Source: Zingiber officinale
Lineage: Eukaryota; Streptophyta; Magnoliopsida; Zingiberales; Zingiberaceae
NCBI RefSeq assembly: GCF_018446385.1
Contig: NC_056001.1
Coordinates: 107,114,436-107,178,435, forward strand
Length of the DNA: 64,000 nucleotides
Direction of reading: 5' to 3'
Position 1 is the first letter of the stretch. Every line of letters starts with the position of its first letter. This document shows, piece after piece, positions 1 to 12,026 of this stretch. Under the pieces are notes generated by a model, which saw only the letters and a list, made by a program, of their open reading frames with translations, had not been told where the DNA came from and made no database searches. Made by a program: the position numbers and the translations under genes.

Positions 1-504
1 AGTATGCCTTTTGGTAAATTCAGATCTCTATATGCGCCCTTTGGTAAATTGTCGTTTGTTTTTTTAACTAATTTTATTTTTTATCAGTTTTATTTTTTGA
101 ATAATTTTTTATTATTTATTTTAATCTTTGTTTATTTTTTATCTTAGATTTTAAGAGTTATTATTTGTAAAAATTTAAATAGTATAAAAATATGGATCAA
201 AATAAAAATTATATATATATATATATATATATGAAATTAATATATGTTGAGTGACAGTGCTTTTCCCACCTCCACGTTTTATTTTGTTTTGTTTTATTTT
301 ATTGATTTTTGTTTTTTAATCAGTTTTTTTATAATTTTAATTCTTTTTAATTTTTTTATTATATATTTATAATCTTTTATTTATTTTTTAGTCGTAGATT
401 TTCGCACACACTCCCTTCCCAGTCCCATCGTATTATTTACCTTTATACCGTTTTTTATTTTTTTAAGTATTTTCTCGGCAAAAAAATCATGTTTTTTTTA
501 TATT
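1..504. other. AT-rich intergenic DNA, no gene seen
   Basis: Very AT-rich sequence with long T and A runs and an (AT)11 microsatellite at about 211-232. No convincing open frame, RNA gene or repeat boundary was seen. If the GSK3-like gene at 3086-6691 continues leftwards, this could be intron. Confidence 0.5.
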
Positions 505-898
505 TATAATATGAGATTGGATCTTTTGTCCCAAATTTTCTCTGTCCTCCTATCCTACTCGTCGCCTCAAGCCCACTACCGTCGGCCTCTGGTCGTCGCC
601 CCGATCAGAACTATACCCTAGGGGAAGGTGAACCCGAGGGTCGCTATCAGGGCGATCGACGTCAAAATTCGATCGAATTTAAGCAGGGACTCAATCGTCG
701 ATAAAAGAAAGTTTACTTAAATCCGGCCAAATTTCGGGGTTGATCGCGTCGATGGCAACCGCATTCACCTTCCCCCTAGGATATAGTTTTAATCGGGATG
801 GCGGTCGAAGGCCGCCGGCGGTGCCGCCGACGATGGACTGGGGCAATGAGTGGGACACAGGGATAGGTGATATTGGGATAGAGGATACGATATCTTAT
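505..898. repeat. Foldback (MITE-like) element
   Basis: The two halves are inverted copies of each other. TTATAATATGAGATT at 505 pairs with a near-complement ending at about 898. The inner arms around the CCTAGGGGAAGGTGAA motif (617-632) pair with TTCACCTTCCCCCTAGG (764-780). The arms are roughly 120-130 bp with mismatches, around a centre at about 633-763. No coding capacity. A short non-autonomous DNA element is the simplest reading; no target duplication was fixed. A possibly related, weaker inverted pair lies at about 7256-7510. Confidence 0.55.
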
Positions 899-1298
899 AA
901 TCTTTGTTTTTTTTAATAATAGATTTTAGGGGTTATTATTTATAAAAAATTTGAAAGTAAAATATGGATAAAAAATTTTTAAAAAAAATTGATGAAAAAA
1001 ATTATAAACGAAATTTATTTTAAAAAATAAAATTAAGGAAGTAAATAAAATTGAAAAAAATAAAACTAAAGAAAGTAAATAAAATTGGAAAAAAATTAAA
1101 ATAACTTGTTATTTTAAAGGAAGGGGTAAAAAGGTCATTTAACAGGAGAGAGAGGGGGGTGTGCTGTGGGGTGGGAAAAGCCATTTACATTCATGTTACC
1201 CTCGTTTGGGAGGGAGAGAAGGTTAAATAAACAAAGTTACAAAATTATTCTAGTGAATAAATCATCAAAAATGTATTTTAGAATAAATTAAATCAAAT
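899..1298. other. AT-rich intergenic DNA
   Basis: A/T-homopolymer-rich sequence between the foldback element and the tandem duplication that carries the solo LTR. No gene or RNA seen. Confidence 0.5.
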
Positions 1299-2479
1299 TA
1301 ATAATAATATTATTATTAATGATAATAATTGATCCGGCAGTAAGGACGGGGGACCCCTTTTGAGGGAAGTCAATGACACGTAGAGGTCAAAAGTCCAAGG
1401 GCAAGATGGGGTTCGGCCAATCGGGTAAGGGTCGGTTCATCCGGCCGAACGGGTCAGAACAGAATCAAAGACAACCCGGCAGGGAGTCGGGTTTCCGACG
1501 CTCATGGTGAACAAGGTTGCCGGCCCGAGCGGGTGGCCCGCTCGGCCCGGGCATAAGGCAGTAATGCCATGAATAGTCTCAGCCGAGCACATGACTGGGA
1601 ACCTCTCGAGCGTACCAATGCCTGCGTCCGATCGGATGGATGCTCGGCGTGAGGAAAGAAGAGACAAAAGGACAAGGGAACATTCTCTGACAACAAGCAT
1701 GTGCGAAGACCAAGCCATACACAGAATCCTATGACAGAAAGTTCTACTGTCCCATCAGAGAGGTGCTCAGACTGTAGCAGTATGGTGTCAGACAAGCTCC
1801 TCTGGTAAGCCCATACTGAGGTATGGTAAGAGGACACGTGTATGCCTCGGTATGTGTGCATAAGCCTCCTCATAGCTCTATATAAGGGTCCTCATACCTC
1901 GCCGGAGGTACGCATTCTCTGAGATTCGAAGTCACCTCTTCATTTCCCTCTTGCCTGACTTGAGCGTCGGAGGGTCGTCGCCGGGAACCCCTTCCCGGCC
2001 CGACTTCTTTGCAGGTTCGCCAGAGCTCCATACGGCCGGTCAGAGACCCACGTCACCAGTTGGAAGATAGTCACGTGCCCAGCGTCCATCGATTCAGCGT
2101 TCAGACAGGATCAATAATAATAATAGTTAAAATTTTATATAATAAATAAATAATTTTATAATTTTAAAATATATATAGAGAGAGAGATTAATTCGATTAG
2201 GCTTTGAAAAAATCTATAAATAATTAACTAAAATTTTAATTAAAAACCTAACTTCAATTCGGTGTGCCCCTTTTTCCTCTCCCCTAATAATAATATTATT
2301 ATTAATGATAATAATAATAATAGTTAAAAATTTATATAATAAATAAATAATTTTATAATTTTAAAATATATATAAAGAGAGATTAATTCGATTAGGCTTT
2401 GAAAAAATCTATAAATAATTAACTAAAATTTTAATTAAAAACCTAACTTCAATTCGGTGTGCCCCTTTCTCCTCTCCCC
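1299..2479. repeat. Tandem duplication split by the solo LTR
   Basis: A unit of about 195 bp occurs twice. It starts with TAATAATAATATTATTATTAA, contains GATTAATTCGATTAGGC and ends with CCTCTCCCC. Copy 2 (2285-2479) is uninterrupted. Copy 1 is 1299-1329 plus 2114-2284, with the solo LTR in between. Copy 2 therefore shows the empty insertion site. Confidence 0.75.
1330..2113 (+). mobile_element. Solo LTR, Ty3/Gypsy (Tat-like family), copy 1
   Basis: A 784-bp element starting TGATCCGGCAG and ending GACAGGATCA, so it has TG...CA ends. It is flanked by a perfect 5-bp direct repeat ATAAT (1325-1329 and 2114-2118), the signature of LTR retrotransposon integration. A TATA box (CTATATAAGG, about 1878-1887) sets the orientation as plus. 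It is followed by the GAGCGTCGGAGGGTCGTCGC region also found in the copy at 36573-37411. No internal region or second LTR is attached, so LTR-LTR recombination probably left a solo LTR. The ends resemble those of the large element at 41023-56823, which suggests a related family. Confidence 0.85.
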
Positions 2480-3085
2480 TCGCTCGTGCGAGGCACTCGC
2501 TGTCGTTGCTCACGAGGCATCGTGGCGGCGAGGAGCACCGCCAGCGCCACCTCCTAGAGCATGCTCACGCCGTCACGCGTCTCCTTCGTTGTTGCTGTCC
2601 CTCTTCCATATTGAGCAGTCGGAGAACAGCCGCCAATGGCATCTCCTCACTGCCAACGCCGCCTCCTCGAGCTGCTCGTCGAGAGAGCCCCGACCATGTC
2701 CTCCTCCTCAAGCTCTGATAGCTCGAGGTTAAAATTGGAATAAATTTTGTTTGGGTTCCCCTTCACCTTCATTGCACTCCGATTTGGGGCATATGGAATT
2801 CGGCCTCTTTTCCCCTTCGCAAGGTTAAAGCTTACCCTTCCTCTTCACCTCCTTATCTCACTCCTTCCCAAACGAGGTAAAAGCTCCCCTTCCCCTTATT
2901 TACCTTTCCCTCCCCTTCCCTCACCTCCTCCCAAATAGAGGGTTAAGGAAGTCAATCAAATTATATGAACTGCTACGAGAATCAAACTGTCAGGATAGAA
3001 GATCCAAGTCCTCTTTCATGTATTATGAAGTTCCATAACTAGTTCAAGGTTTGAAGTTGACATGAAAAGAGTGGAATTAACTAAC
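2480..3085. other. Pyrimidine-rich stretch and intron-like sequence
   Basis: 2480-2740 is moderately GC-rich with short open frames that match no family I recognise. 2750-2940 is CT-rich low-complexity sequence. 2941-3085 looks like intron 3' of the last readable GSK3 exon, because a good splice donor (minus strand) sits at 3084-3085. The missing kinase exons were searched for here and not found. Confidence 0.4.
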
Positions 3086-6000
3086 CTTATGCCATGGATG
3101 AGCTTTTATCTGTGGAAACCTAAAGTCCGTATAGCTAGGGTTCATGCACCGGATTTCCTCCCGAGTTGGAGTCCCAAGAACCTAAAAAAAAGGAAAGTTA
3201 TAATTATGACATGTGACCTTATTCTTTAAAACCACAAGAACCAATATCATAAATGCAGCAAAACTGTACCTTAATTATCTCGACAAGCTGATCTACTGCA
3301 CTTTCTCCAGGAAACAACGGCTGAAAATATATAAAAGAAATTTATGATACATTGTTACCCAGTACGGCAATCAATGATAGAGGGTCCTCATTGAAGGATT
3401 ACCAAAGAAGTCATAAGAGAAATTTTTTTAAAAAAAAAAAGTAGTACCTGAGCAAGGAGCAACTCAGCAAGGACACATCCTGCTGACCAAATATCAATAG
3501 AGGTAGTATACTCTATGGCACCAAAAATAAGCTCTGGAGCACGATAATAGCGAGAGCAAATGTATGAAATGTTGGGTTCACCCTTCACCTGATAGGGCAA
3601 GATGAATTATAAAAAGCCAATGGCAATAATGAAAACCAATCAACATCATTCAAGAAAATCAGTATCCTTTTGTAGGAGAAAGAGAAAAATAAGTATAACA
3701 AAAAGATTGTTCACATGTAATATGCAGGTCAAAGAATTCTAAAAAAAAGTCTAAATTTACTTAATAAGCACCTAGTGCAATATCTTCCTAGTCCTTTGTT
3801 ACTTCCAGGATAGATCTACTATGGAACACTAGCCTGTATAATAGGATAGTTTTCATCAATCATGGGACACACACCTCACAGTCAGTGTATTTTACTATGC
3901 CACAGCTCTAAAAAGACAAATTTATGGAAGCTTGACCTAAATATTTGACGCATTAAAACTCCCAGATTCTTTGAATGAATCAAGTGTCCAGCAAACTAAT
4001 AAATTGGAACGTGTAATTCTTTTTGACATTTTACATTGTTCAGAATCACCATGTGTTAAGAACTAACCTTATTGTCAAACGACTAATCATTATAGAATTC
4101 AGGCTTTATCCCATGAGCGAATTCAATTTATGCTATAAGTTAAATAAGTCATGGCAACAAACCAGCATTATTGTAACAAGGGCAATGGCATTGACGAGAC
4201 CATAAATCATTAAGATGTTGGGATTTGGAAAGAATTGCCTACTATTGTAAGATTTTCTCTATTTGTTTGGAAGGAAGCATCATCTAGCCATAATGATACT
4301 TCACATCTGCTAAAATTTTAAAATGAAATTAACTCTTCTTAGTCTCTTCTTAGTCTTCTCGTCTTAGAAATTGGTGAAATAGACTATGAGCTGACGTTAT
4401 AGGTATAAATGTTCAAAGCTTTCAAGCAAAGATCAGATAAAATCAACAGAATCACAGTGGAGACACTGCAAGAAACCCAAATTGCAAAAGTAAGATGCCA
4501 ACTAACTGAGGAAACTTTCAGCTAAATACAGATAATTATTGTTCTCGAATAGTTCTTTAAAACAGGCAAGACTTTTTATGAAAAAGAAGAATTAGGCCAG
4601 AAATAAAACAGACATCTATTGCTTCATTCCAAAACAACCATGCCAAAACCTTGCTGAGGAATCTTTTCAGCTAAATACTTTCCCAATTAGTTCTTTGAAA
4701 AAGACAAACAAGCTCTTTTATAGAAACAAAGGTAGGCCATAAATAAAACTGGCATCCATGGTTTTATTCGAAATAACACATACCAAAATTTTAGCACTTC
4801 CAAAATCACATAGCTTGACTTGGTGCGTATGAGGATTTACCTGCAGAAAGCTTAACTTATTACAAAAGTTTGAATCAATCAAAGTTGATGAAATGTTGCA
4901 CTTTTGCAAGAACAGGGACCTACCAAAACATTTTGTGGCTTTACATCTCTATGACAGACACCAGGAATTGTATGAATATAAGCCAAACCTCTAAATAACT
5001 GAAAAAAAAAATACAGGTTGATACATATCATCATGCTTGTGTAACAAGAATTATAAAAGAAAGGAGATTTACCTGATATGTATATAGCTTTACGTAGAAA
5101 AGTGGCATCCTTTGATTCATGCTATTGTAATGTCTTAGAACCCGATATAAAGTTTCTGGTACATATTCCATTACCAGGTTAAGAAAAAGTTCGTCTTTGC
5201 TTGTGGTGGAGAAAAAACAATGCTTCAAAGATATCACATTTGAATGATCCATTGAGCGCATCAGCTGCAACTCACGGTTTTTATATTTACTTTCCTGCAA
5301 AACCTTCTTTATAGCAACAGTTTCCCCTGTTTCCAAACATTTTCCCTGCCATAATCCGAACATGTTACAAGCAGCACCAGTGAGACTCATATTATTGGAA
5401 ATGGGAAAAAAAAATACCTGGAATACAATACCAAATGAGCCAGTTCCCACAACACGCTCTGCCATGTAACTAATGGTCTGCATATCAAATAAAAGGACTG
5501 AAAATATGAAGATAGAATGGTATAAATTTGGATACCATACACAACTACTTAGCAGCTTCTTACCTGCTTGGGTTCACCGTTCTTGCCTCCAATGGTGGTG
5601 GAGATGATATGACCAGTGACTGCATCATTTCCCTCGGGAACAGAAGCTTGCTGAGATTCATTATGAACAAGAAGTTTGATTTACATAATTGGTAGTAACA
5701 TGTATGCAAAAACAAAAACCAAAAAAAGCAAAACAACTGAAAATTGTAAAACAATAAATATCAAGGTCAAGACTTAGAGTTACTCAAGGAACATGAATAC
5801 TTGCAATCAGGCATGAGTTAGCAACTAACATAGAAGCTCGGTAAACTGAGAGAAAACATATCCCTGGTGAATGGCACAAACAAATCCAAGTTATGAACCT
5901 AATCTGAACGACAAAACCAAGACCTTGGGTAGGGCATCAAATGGTTCAAGGCTCCATATCACGCAAAAAGGACCATAAGAGTGTATAAAATCTCGTAATT

Positions 6001-6691
6001 GACATTGAAGACTCTAGGAAAAAGAAGTTTGAAAAATGAGTATGCAATGTTTAAAACATAAATCCGACAAAAATAAACGTCTTGCAAAAAAAAAAGGAAT
6101 CCGACAAAAAAAAACGTCTTGCAAAAAAAAAAAAGAAGGGATTTCTCCTTGATTAAGACCCGAGCTGAAATCCGCAACCTAGAATGCATAAAACCGTGAG
6201 ATCTTAAAAAAAGAAAAGCTAATGAAAAGCTGAGAATCATGAAAATTGAAAAAGGATAGATCACAACTACATATAAGAGATGAACAGATCGAACAGAACA
6301 AGTAAAGTTACGCTCTCTAAAAATTTACCAGAAAAAACTGGGGCCGTTTAAGAGAACAAATAAGACAGAAAGAACGCGACTATCTATCTGAGATCCACCC
6401 TCCAGCCTTACGAAATAATGGACCAAGGAGGATCGGAAAAAGAAAATCAAGGAGCAAAAAATTATTCACATCAAGGAACACAGTTCGAATCACCTGGAGC
6501 AGCAGCAAATGGAAGCAGGAAACCCAACGGTAGACAAGGTGAAGAATTACGAAGGAGGACGAAGAAAAAAAGGAGGATCAAGAGGACAATACGTTGCCCT
6601 CGCCCACCTGAGAGCTCCGGGGAGGCGCGGTAGCAGCAAGGAAGGCGTCGTGCTCCGGCGGATGATGGGGCCCCAGCGGCAGGGAGGCCAT
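3086..6691 (-). CDS. GSK3/SHAGGY-like protein kinase, clade I (AtSK11/12/13-like); 3' exons not in window
   Basis: Predicted cytosolic/nuclear Ser/Thr kinase of the plant GSK3 family, known in brassinosteroid and stress signalling. Nine exons join in frame with GT-AG borders: 6608-6691, 5564-5650, 5418-5477, 5073-5345, 4924-4998, 4784-4840, 3448-3588, 3270-3320, 3086-3181, giving 308 residues. The start at 6691 opens [10 protein letters not shown], as in monocot GSK3 proteins. Visible motifs: GTGSFG nucleotide loop (68-73), VAIK lysine (K90), catalytic CHRDVKPQN (183-191), DFG (205-207), activation-loop tyrosine in SYICSRYY (Y221), and the TREE motif (282-285). The N-terminal [18 protein letters not shown] block points to clade I rather than BIN2. 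The family is usually about 400 residues, so the C-lobe end (FHKRMPPEA onward) is missing. It either lies left of position 1 beyond a repeat-filled intron or is lost. The exon structure is seen directly; the kinase role is family knowledge. Confidence 0.9.
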
Positions 6692-9092
6692 GTGAGCTGG
6701 TTGGGAAGGCGAAGGGAGAAAGAAGAGCAGCGGTCTGGCGGACGAGAAGAAAGATACTCCGGTTTAGAAAACTCTCCAACTCAACCGCAAACATTAATAA
6801 ATAGTTTCTGTTTATTGTAACAGAATTCTTTCACATTCGATTAAAATAAGTAACTACGATCTCTCGAAGGTGTTTTTTTTTACTTTTTTTATAAATAAAT
6901 CATATATAAATTTTATTAAATAAATAACTTTAATAATTAATAAAATAAAATACACTTGAATATATATATATATATATATATTTTATAAGTTAATATTTAT
7001 GGAAAATTTATAAATTATTTATGAATACGAATTATATTAATCAATACAATTTTCATCAATATAAATAAATAAATTTATATCATCAAAAATAATAATTATA
7101 ATTCAAACAATAAAATAAGTGAATAACCAATTAAATAAGTTTCAACTCTATAATATGAGATATTTTCTTATTATGTAATCACTAATCCCCTCCTGAACAA
7201 TTCCATAATTTGTATATTTGATCATGATTGAAATTTAGTTAAAATTAATTATGATTTTTCTTAGATTTTTCTTTCTACCTACGTTATAGTTTGGATCGAG
7301 TCAAGTAGTTTAAGGCCTCCGTCTGTGGATGGATCGTCCCTTGGTCGGCGTCATACAATCAGCCCAACTGTCAACAACCTCTGGTTGTCTGGTTTAATCA
7401 CAATTATAACGTAAGTGAGAAGGTGAACTCAGGGGAGATCATAATCAATTTTGATCGGATTCCGACGATGATCCGACATCCAAATTACGGAAAAGACTAA
7501 GAAAAATTTAGAAATTGTGGATAAGAGAATCTAAACTCCTATACTATATAACTAATAAAACTTAAATTTATAAAAAATTCAAATCTAACTTAATTTATTG
7601 AAGATTAAAATAAATTTAAATATCATAAAATTTAATCCAACTTAACACATTTACCATCGTGATGCTATTTTTCATTACTAACAGTTTCCTAGAAATTGTA
7701 CAGTTTGATGAAAGAAAATAATATATATGTGGTTGAATTGAAAAAGATTTATAATTCGGAGCTTTTGATTCAACTATTCAACTCGTTCTAACTTTATCAT
7801 TTTCAACACAAAGACTCTCATTTTCCTTAGAATGCCGCGCAAAAGCTTGACCAGAGATGTGGACTTCGTACAGATTGTTGCTGCTCGCTCACTATGACAG
7901 CCATAGTTGGTAGTCGAGCAGGACTCGCTATAAACAGGGTACTGATTAAATTTCTGAATAAATCTTTATTATTTATCTCATTTTAGAAAACGTGAGACTG
8001 TCTCAGAAAGACCAGACGATGATTTTAAGAGGTGTTTGGTTGATGGATTTCGGAATGAGGAAATTGAATAATAGTAAAAGATGATGATTAAATTATAGGT
8101 TTAGGAATAATAATTTGGAAATGATTTCTATATTTATTGAAATCAATTAAACTTATATAATTAGATGAATTTTATTTTCATTTTTATTCTCATTATACTT
8201 TATTATTAAATTTATATTCATAATCATTCTCATCATTTAATCAAATATTACCTTAATATTTTACTCATTGCCACGGATCTACTGTAACAGCCCTAGAGCA
8301 CTGGGAGCATGGCCTTCGTGCGCGGCTAGCTCATTAACATAGGGTTTGACTACTGCTCAGCCTGAAAAATGGCATCTAGCTTGGAAAATAATGCGGCATT
8401 CAGCTGTGGCCGCAGATTGGACTTTTGACCGGGGACAGAAACAAAGGAAAAACGCTTTGGGAGACTGCAGCCAAAAAACCGGAGCCCAGCTTGCTTATGA
8501 GTCCATGGTCAACGGATAGATGGGCGGCAGAAAAATGAAATTGTCGTCTCGACGGCTTCCAAGATGGTCCCATTTTTTAAGAGAGAGATAAATAATAAAG
8601 AGTTTCGCTCAGCGGCGTATAAAAAAAGAGATTGAGCAAACTTAATTAATCGGGACATTTCGAACCTACTGAGAATTGATCCTAAATTTATTGACAGCAA
8701 TATTTTTGTATGAGCTAAGTAGCTAACTACGTCAATCAATCCTGAGAGAAAAATAAAATAAAAAATAGGAGCCCAGGTTGCTAATGAGTTCACGGTCAAC
8801 GGATAGATAGATAGATATTGGCACAAGAGACGAATTAATGACCAAATGCAACAGCTGTTGAGTCCTCATTCAAAGTCGGTATAAATCTGGAGACAAAAGA
8901 TTAGGTATCCTCATTCAAATGCAGATAGTTGTGATCCAGTTTAATTATTAAAGAAGATTAAATTATAAATTAGAGAAGCATTTTAGTTAGTGCCGCATTT
9001 GATAGGATCAGTAAACTCGGGGATTATAATAGGTACGATTTAAATCCAATTTTATATCCTTTATTTACATACCTATGTGATATCTGTCCTGG
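6692..9092. other. Intergenic AT-rich region, including the presumed GSK3 promoter
   Basis: The 5' UTR and promoter of the minus-strand kinase gene must lie just above 6691. No confident TATA box was fixed. A (TA)n tract lies at about 6958-6981. A 40-50 bp block around GGTCAACGGATAGAT occurs at about 8497-8521 and again at about 8784-8810, with a GATA run after the second copy. The open frames here are short and not family-like. Confidence 0.45.
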
Positions 9093-9101
9093 TACCTATA
9101 C

Positions 9102-9694
9102 AAAGGCGGTAAATGAACCAAGCGTTCGTGAACAAGCTTAGTGTTCGGCTTGGTAAGAGCTTGTTTATGTTCGTTCAATATACATTAAATTAATTAAACA
9201 AACAAACTTGAACAGCTCGTTAAGCTAAACAAACAAGCTTGAACACATATGTGTTTAACTCGTTAACGTTCGTGAATAACGTTCGTGAACAATGTTCACG
9301 AACCATATTTATTAATAAAATTCTTTTCAATATGCTAAATAAATAATAAAATAAAATAAATAAATTTAAATTATCAATCCTAATAACCAATCAAACAATT
9401 AAAAGTTTCAAACAATCAAACAAACTTGAATTGAGAGTTTGATAACATCTAAACGAACCAAGCTCAAACCAAACTCAAGCCAAGTTTGAATTGAGAGCTT
9501 GATAACATCTAAACAAACCAAGCTCAAGTCAAGCTTCAAACAAGCTCAAGCTCATAAAAAATAAACCAAGCCAAACTTGAACACGCATTTCAAAAGTTTG
9601 GTTCATTTTAAGCTCGGCTCAGCTTGGCTCGATTATCTTATCAAACAAACTTGAACATCCCAAAGCTCGGCTCGACTTGACTCATTTACAGCCC
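9102..9694. mobile_element. MITE-like element with 9-bp target duplication
   Basis: A 593-bp non-coding element between perfect 9-bp direct repeats TACCTATAC (9093-9101 and 9695-9703). Its ends are short imperfect inverted repeats (GGCGGTAAATGAA at the left, TCATTTACAGCCC at the right). Its body is full of AAGCTTG, GAGCTTG and TTCGTGAAC words. Related sequence, mostly in the opposite orientation, fills 30.4-31.4 kb and 36.1-37.8 kb. A 9-bp duplication would fit a Mutator-type transposase acting in trans, but no transposase is present, so the superfamily is uncertain. Confidence 0.7.
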
Positions 9695-9703
9695 TACCTA
9701 TAC

Positions 9704-10829
9704 CTATTAAAAGATCAAATATCTTATATACTAATACAAATTAACAACACATTAAAAAAATAAAATATAATTAACAAAAATTTAAATATCTATATAACCT
9801 AATTTTTAACATCAACAAAAATAATTAATAAGTTTAGAAAAAAAAATCTTTAATATATATAATTAAATCGGAGATCAGATATCAAATATTAATAGTTCCT
9901 TTATAGTTCCTTCTTTGGGATGGAATATCAAATCCTCTCTTGAATTTAGAAGAAATTTCCTTCCTCCGCTTGAACATATATTTTATCGGATATTAGTCGT
10001 GCTCTCTATGTCCAAGCAATGGAGCGCATGGTCTAATCTTAAGTAAATCTATGCTTTCTTTCTTTATAAGAGAAAAATTAAAAGATCATAAATTTGATTT
10101 AAATTACAATTTTAATCAATTAATTTTGTAAAATAAGGTTTAGATTTTGGTTTTGGTCAAATTTGTTAAATGGATTTGGATTAGTTCACGTACGGTCCAA
10201 TCTTAAGTAAATCTATACTTTCTTTCTTAAGAAGAGAAAAATTAAAAGATCATAAATTTGATTTAAATTACAATTTAAATTAATTAGTTTTGTAAAATAA
10301 GGTTTAGGTTTTGGTCAAATTTGTTAAATGGATTTGGATTAGTTGACATTTAAAAAACATGTTTTTTTTTTTATGTTTTTGTATTATTAATTTTAGAGGC
10401 ATCATCTAGCATTTATGGTCAAAATTGTTTGGTAAACCTAATCTAATTGAAAGTCATAAACAAAATATTAAATACCAATCATTTCGTTTGGTTCTTATTT
10501 TGAATAGGGAACTCACGAAAGGTCAACAAGGAATACTAGAGGTCTAATTTACTAGTTTTTGCTAAAACAACTAAATCTAAACATTACAAATGAGAGTGTG
10601 TAGTGATTCTGAAGGCAAGAAATCTCAAAGGTTTTTCACGCAGCCAACTATTGAATCCTTGATTTGATTTAGACACGAACATAAAAAATCATTTTCTAAA
10701 AATTTATTGATTCAATAGAATATTAAAAAAAACAAACATCTATAACACACTGTTTTAGAGAAATTTTTTTAAAGAAAAGTTTATTAATTAAACAACTATC
10801 CTAAATATAAATGAAGGATTTAAAAAAAT
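9704..10829. repeat. Intergenic DNA with a 164-bp tandem duplication (10030-10350)
   Basis: The block starting GGTCTAATCTTAAGTAAATC at 10030 is repeated from 10194 (GGTCCAATCTTAAGTAAATC) to about 10350 with few differences and small deletions. Otherwise AT-rich sequence without recognisable genes. Confidence 0.65.
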
Positions 10830-11246
10830 TTAGGTATCTCTATATAAGATGTTATTATCTACTTTTGACCTAAATTTTTTTATTCTTGAGTTCTATCCAA
10901 AAAGTCTCATGATAATGGAGATATGTTTTTTCTTATAAATCCATGATATTTTTCATATGTTTTCAATATGGGACTTTGCAACTCCAACAATCCTCCCTCC
11001 TCAAACAAAGGATCACAGGATCCCCCTCAAGTATCGGGTCACTTTTGACCTTGCTCAGGGCCTCTCCTCGAGTATCGGGTCACTCTTGACCTGCTCAAGG
11101 TTTCTCATCAAGCATCAGGTCATTGACCTATTAAAGCCTCCCTACTTCGTTCAAGGTTTCACCCATATGATTCGATCTTGGATCATGACTCTAGCCCGTA
11201 CTTCTTTTGACGGTTAGTCCGATGAAGAACGACCTCGCTCTGATAC
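10830..11246 (-). mobile_element. Copia-type LTR end plus short internal region (TRIM-like remnant)
   Basis: About 10830-10991 resembles the LTR at 22180-23430: both have TCCAAAA...CTCATG..AATG.AGATAT and a TTTTCAATRTGGGACT end. It stops at CCAACA, followed by ATCCTCCCTCC, a polypurine tract on the minus strand. A 240-bp internal stretch with repeated 'TATCGGGTCACT' phrases leads to GCTCTGATACTAA (11231-11243). On the minus strand this reads TTAGTATCAGAGC, a near match to the initiator-tRNA-Met primer-binding site. An internal region this short suggests a TRIM or a collapsed element. Boundaries are approximate. Confidence 0.5.
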
Positions 11247-11249
11247 TAA

Positions 11250-12026
11250 TTATTAGGACTCATGTGGTCGGTAAGAGAGGATGAATTGCCCTTCAAAAAT
11301 AAAAATAAAATCTTTTGAAATAATAAGACACCTATATAAAAAGAATTGATAAATTAAAAAAAATAAAGATGCTACCGATTTTTACTTGGTTACAACCGGG
11401 AAAGTTGTTAATCCAAGACTCCGAAGCACTACTCAAATTCTCCTTTCGTCATAGGCGGAGAAACCTCTTACAAACGTTATACGAGTGATTCTAGACTACT
11501 ACGACCAGGGCTATATTTATAGCCCTACTCGGAGTGCCTGGAAGGGTTCCAAGCGCCTGGAGGGGAATAAAATTTTATCCCCGTTGCAACAGCTGGCACC
11601 ATGTCGCGTTTGGCTAAGTTTTCAACTCCGGGTGCCCGGAACCAAAAAGTCAGCATACTGTTAACTTTTTGGTTTGGGTCTTCCGCTCTGATTCTGTTCA
11701 CTTAGGTGATTTTAGCCATTCGAAATAAGGCTCACCAGAACCCATCTTCCGGTTTTCTCGAGCAACCTTCCGCTCTAGCTTCTCGTCCCTCGGAAATGTT
11801 GCGCGCCTCCTTCTCATCCGTCAGCGTACTCTTCCGTAACGCCTCGTCTCTTGGACGTACCGAGCTCGTCGACTCTCTCCCGTACTGTCATTCTCGCTAG
11901 CTGCATCTTTCGCTCAACCTCCTGTTCTCCTAAATTCCTGCACACTTAGACACAGGACATCAAAACATAACAGGACCTAATTTGTCTTGGTTTAATTACA
12001 TTAAAACTTTCACGGGGTACTTATAA
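11250..12026 (-). mobile_element. LTR of a Copia-like element
   Basis: About 777 bp. A minus-strand TATA-like region (TATATTTATAG, about 11511-11521) lies inside it. At its right edge ATCTCCCCCTT (12027-12037) reads on the minus strand as a polypurine tract. So it acts as the 3' LTR of a minus-strand element whose internal region continues to the right (gag remnants 12.7-22.1 kb). A primer-binding-site-like sequence also abuts its left side. Its termini are TATTAGG... and ...CTTATA rather than TG...CA, so the edges may be off by a few bases. Confidence 0.55.

Noticed and set aside
6471-6820. Open frames of about 100 codons on both strands near the GSK3 start
   Set aside because: They overlap the first kinase exon, which has matching splice sites in a different minus-strand frame; the frames are shadows.
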